Under the pieces are notes generated by a model that worked only from the letters and a program-made list of their open reading frames with translations, did not search any database and was not told the origin of the DNA. Of a stretch of 64,000 nucleotides of DNA, positions 61,546-64,000 are shown piece after piece (positions within the stretch are counted from its first letter, which is position 1; every line of letters begins with the position of its first letter). The position numbers were made by a program, and so were the translations under genes. The stretch is from Erythrobacter sp. Lineage in GTDB: Bacteria; Pseudomonadota; Alphaproteobacteria; Sphingomonadales; Sphingomonadaceae. The DNA lies in NCBI RefSeq assembly GCF_030066995.1, contig NZ_JASJAP010000002.1, positions 124,001 through 188,000 on the forward strand, given 5' to 3'.

Positions 61546-62751
61546 ATGAACGCCCCGATTACCGACGCCTCGACCTTCAACACCGGCATGGACCAAGACA
61601 CGTTCGAACAGTTCGCCGAGCAGCTCGAACGCTATGTGCGCGAGCGCCTGATTCCAGCCGAGAGCGAAGTCATTGAGAACGATAGCATCCCGGAAGAAAT
61701 CGTTACCGAGATGCGGGATATGGGGCTGTTCGGCCTTACCGTCCCCGAGGAATATGGCGGCGCCGGGCTCAACATGACGCAATACGCGCGCGTCGTGAAC
61801 ATCATGGCCAACGCCGCGCCCGCCTACCGCTCGATCTTCTCGATCAATGTCGGCATGTTTTCGAGCGCTCTCAAGAACGGCGCGACCCAAGAGCAACGCG
61901 CGCAGTGGTATCCCCAGCTGGTCGAAGGCAAGATAGCGTGCTTTGGACTGACCGAACCGGGCTCGGGCAGCGATTCCGCGGCGATGCAGACCACAGCGGT
62001 GCCCGATCCCGATGGCAATGGCTGGATCCTCAATGGCACCAAGCGCTACATCACCAACGCGCCGCACGCCGATGTCGCGCTCATCATGGCTCGCACCGAG
62101 AAGGAGGCGCTGCCCAAGAATGCCCATGTCAGCGCGTTTCTGGTGCCGATGGATACGCCAGGTGTCTCGACCGGATCGCCGGACAAGAAAATGGGCCAGG
62201 AGGGCAGCCACATCTCCGACATCATGCTCGACGATGTTAAGGTGCCGGGCGACGCGCTGCTTGGCGGTGAAACGGGCAAGGGCTTTCGTTTTGCCATGCA
62301 GAGCCTCGACAACGGGCGCATTTCTGTCGGCGCGGCGGCGACGGGTTACGCGCGGCGGGCGCTCAATTCCGCGATCCGCTACGCCAACGAGCGCAAGGCC
62401 TTCGGCGAACCCATTGCCCGCTTCCAACTGATCCAGGCGATGCTGGCGGACAGCGAAACGGAGATCTACGCCGCCGAATGCATGATGAAAGACGTGACCG
62501 AGCGCGCCGATCGGGGGGAGAACATCCTCGTCAAAGCGGCCGCCTTCAAGGTCTTCGCCTCGGAAATGTGCGGGCGCGTGGTCGACCGCGTGGTGCAGAT
62601 TTACGGCGGGGCGGGCTACCTCGCTGAGTACGAGGCCGAGCGGTACTTCCGCGACGCGCGCATCTACCGGATCTATGAGGGCACCACCCAGATCCTCCAG
62701 CTCCAGATCGCCAAGCACATGCTGCGGGAATGGGAAGCGGCCAACGGGTGA
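61546..62751 (+). CDS. acyl-CoA dehydrogenase
   Basis: The 401-residue flavoprotein has the three-domain acyl-CoA dehydrogenase fold. FGLTEPGSGSDSAAMQT and KRYITNAPHADVALIMART are the central motifs, and RIYRIYEGTTQILQLQIAKH carries the catalytic-type Glu. It should oxidise an acyl-CoA to the 2-enoyl-CoA with ETF as acceptor. It differs from the isovaleryl-type enzyme at 12946, so substrates probably differ. The ATG at 61546 lies 4 nt after the small lipoprotein gene; a CoA-transferase follows after 55 nt, suggesting a catabolic unit. Confidence 0.87.
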   Translation: MNAPITDASTFNTGMDQDTFEQFAEQLERYVRERLIPAESEVIENDSIPEEIVTEMRDMGLFGLTVPEEYGGAGLNMTQYARVVNIMANAAPAYRSIFSINVGMFSSALKNGATQEQRAQWYPQLVEGKIACFGLTEPGSGSDSAAMQTTAVPDPDGNGWILNGTKRYITNAPHADVALIMARTEKEALPKNAHVSAFLVPMDTPGVSTGSPDKKMGQEGSHISDIMLDDVKVPGDALLGGETGKGFRFAMQSLDNGRISVGAAATGYARRALNSAIRYANERKAFGEPIARFQLIQAMLADSETEIYAAECMMKDVTERADRGENILVKAAAFKVFASEMCGRVVDRVVQIYGGAGYLAEYEAERYFRDARIYRIYEGTTQILQLQIAKHMLREWEAANG

Positions 62752-62806
62752 TTTTGACTGATCTGCGGATCCGCCCTTTCCGGTCCGCGCAAAGGGTAGC
62801 TGACCC

Positions 62807-64000
62807 ATGTACCAATTGTTGAATGACCTCTGTGTTATCGAGGTCTCCAGCTTTGTCGCCTCGCCCACGGCGGGGCTCTACTGCGCGCAGATGGGCGCGG
62901 AGGTCATTCGCGTCGATCACAAGGCGGGCGGGCTTGATTATGATCGCTTCATGCTGACCCGAGAAGGGCGTTCGCTTTCCTGGGAGAACCTGAACCGCGC
63001 GAAGAAATCGGTCGCACTGGACCTGCGTTCAGGCGAGGGACGCGAACTGTGCGTCGAGCTGGCGGCCAGGACCGGTCAGTGCATCACCAACCTGCCGGAG
63101 CAAAGCTTCCTCAGCCATGCAGCGATGCAGGCGAAGCGGACGGATGACCCGGAGGGTCTGATCAGCGTGCGCATCATGGGGTGGCACGATGGACGTCAGG
63201 CGATGGACTTCACGGTTAACGCCGCCTCGGGCTATCCACTGATGACAGGGCCGGAAGAGTGGGATCCGGAAACCGCACCGCCCATCAGCCAGCCGCTTCC
63301 CGCCTGGGATTTCATCACCGGCGCCTATTCCGCTTTCGCGCTGATGACCGCTCTGCGCCACCGCGACACCACGGGTCAGGGCAGCGAGATGCGAGTCCCG
63401 CTTGGTGATGTGGCAATCGGCACTCTTGCGAACTCAGGCACGATGGCCGAGATGCTCTATCGCGGCGGCGATCGCGAGCGGCTTGGCAATGCGATCTGGG
63501 GCGCGTTCGGGCGCGATTTTCAATCGAAGGACGGCGCACGCTTCATGGTCGCCGCGCTGACGCCGAAGCAATGGAAGGGCCTGGTCGATGCTTTCGACGT
63601 CGCTCAGCCCATCGCCGAGCTCGAGACGGAACTGGGCGTCGACTTCGACGGGGGCGACCGTCCGCGATTCGAGAACCGTCACCGCCTGTTCGAGATCTTT
63701 CAGACCGCCGCGCAAGCTCGCGATTACGCAGCGCTCGAAGAAAGCATGGCGGCGCATGGTTGCACCTTCGAGCGCTACCGCTCGCATCACGAAGCCGCAC
63801 AAGATCCGGTTCTGGTCGCCGACAACCCGCTGTTCGGTCCCTCGCCCGCCAACCCGTCGGGCTTTGAGTACCCCGCCCCGCGCAGTTTCGCGAATATCCC
63901 CAGCGCGCGCGTCGGCGATCCGGCTCCCGCGCCCTATCTTGGCCAACATTCCGAAGAGGTTCTGGCCGAGAAGCTGGGTCTTTCTTCCGGTGCCATCGCA
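62807..64000 (+). CDS. CaiB/BaiF family CoA-transferase, C-terminally cut by the window
   Basis: The frame is open from ATG 62807 to the last base (398 codons) and continues beyond. Class III CoA-transferase features are CVIEVSSFVASPTAGLYCAQMGAEVIRVD-type N-terminus, given here in parts, LNRAKKSVALDLRSGEGREL and the segment YSAFALMTALRHRDTTGQGS. In CaiB/Frc the catalytic Asp lies in a later loop; a candidate appears near PLGDVAIGTL. It would move CoA between carboxylic acids and pairs with the dehydrogenase upstream. AAAGGGTAG is a weak ribosome site. Confidence 0.85.
   Translation, partial: MYQLLNDLCVIEVSSFVASPTAGLYCAQMGAEVIRVDHKAGGLDYDRFMLTREGRSLSWENLNRAKKSVALDLRSGEGRELCVELAARTGQCITNLPEQSFLSHAAMQAKRTDDPEGLISVRIMGWHDGRQAMDFTVNAASGYPLMTGPEEWDPETAPPISQPLPAWDFITGAYSAFALMTALRHRDTTGQGSEMRVPLGDVAIGTLANSGTMAEMLYRGGDRERLGNAIWGAFGRDFQSKDGARFMVAALTPKQWKGLVDAFDVAQPIAELETELGVDFDGGDRPRFENRHRLFEIFQTAAQARDYAALEESMAAHGCTFERYRSHHEAAQDPVLVADNPLFGPSPANPSGFEYPAPRSFANIPSARVGDPAPAPYLGQHSEEVLAEKLGLSSGAIA

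Overview
The window is a GC-rich (by eye above 60%) chromosomal segment of an alphaproteobacterium. Sphingomonadales, and most likely an Erythrobacteraceae-type organism, is suggested by an HWE-family histidine kinase, a lolA / xth / ribA neighbourhood, TonB-dependent receptor use, long alphaproteobacterial gyrB and glnD, and leucine-degradation genes. This assignment is inference from gene content, not from a database match. I see no tRNA, rRNA, CRISPR, insertion sequence or prophage.

Layout. 1-9.4 kb: start of guaA, a 27-codon mini-gene with its own terminator, an acyl-CoA synthetase, a secreted PIG-L deacetylase, gyrB with a -10 box lying against its start codon, an AI-2E-type permease, an M50-like membrane protease and a TetR regulator. 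9.5-14.1 kb: a minus-strand leucine/isovalerate block (isovaleryl-CoA dehydrogenase, methylcrotonyl-CoA carboxylase beta subunit) interrupted by unrecognised low-GC genes; the carboxylase carries an in-frame palindromic repeat. 14.3-19.2 kb: HWE kinase, lipoprotein, a two-gene quaternary-amine/ergothioneine-type ABC importer with fused permease and binding protein, DUF2147. 19.3-22.7 kb: lgt and a MidA-type methyltransferase carrying a very long TolA-like Ala/Lys/Glu helix. 22.9-34.3 kb: a second acyl-CoA ligase, glnD, a TonB receptor, yggS, a ThiE-like protein, and ftsK preceded by three tandem hairpins of 29 nt that each contain an AAGGAG sequence.

34.3-48.6 kb: two tandem PstS-like lipoproteins without their ABC partners, a 7TM diguanylate cyclase, thioesterase and HAD hydrolase, an S9 oligopeptidase back to back with a proline aminopeptidase, a VOC/cupin pair, and a secreted six-EF-hand protein followed by a two-component system. 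48.7-64 kb: HerA-like ATPase, pabBC fusion, RluA-type pseudouridine synthase with arfB, a methyltransferase, rpmG behind a terminator-like leader, lolA, a candidate small RNA, alkaline phosphatase, xth, ribA, an acetyltransferase, a beta-helix protein, two small lipoproteins, an acyl-CoA dehydrogenase and a CoA-transferase cut by the window end.

Themes. Several genes serve acyl-CoA catabolism (two ligases, two dehydrogenases, carboxylase, thioesterase, CoA-transferase) and phosphate scavenging (two PstS-like proteins, PhoA-like phosphatase). The unusual material is small-scale: in-frame or ribosome-site-proximal repeats (11638-11693, 15944-15970, 17218-17238, 31795-31881), perfect hairpins (44015-44077, 46131-46172), an 11-nt phased repeat (48632-48697), a possible rpmG attenuator (54377-54425) and a possible small RNA (55509-55627). 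I did not find one clear new multi-gene defence or metabolic system.
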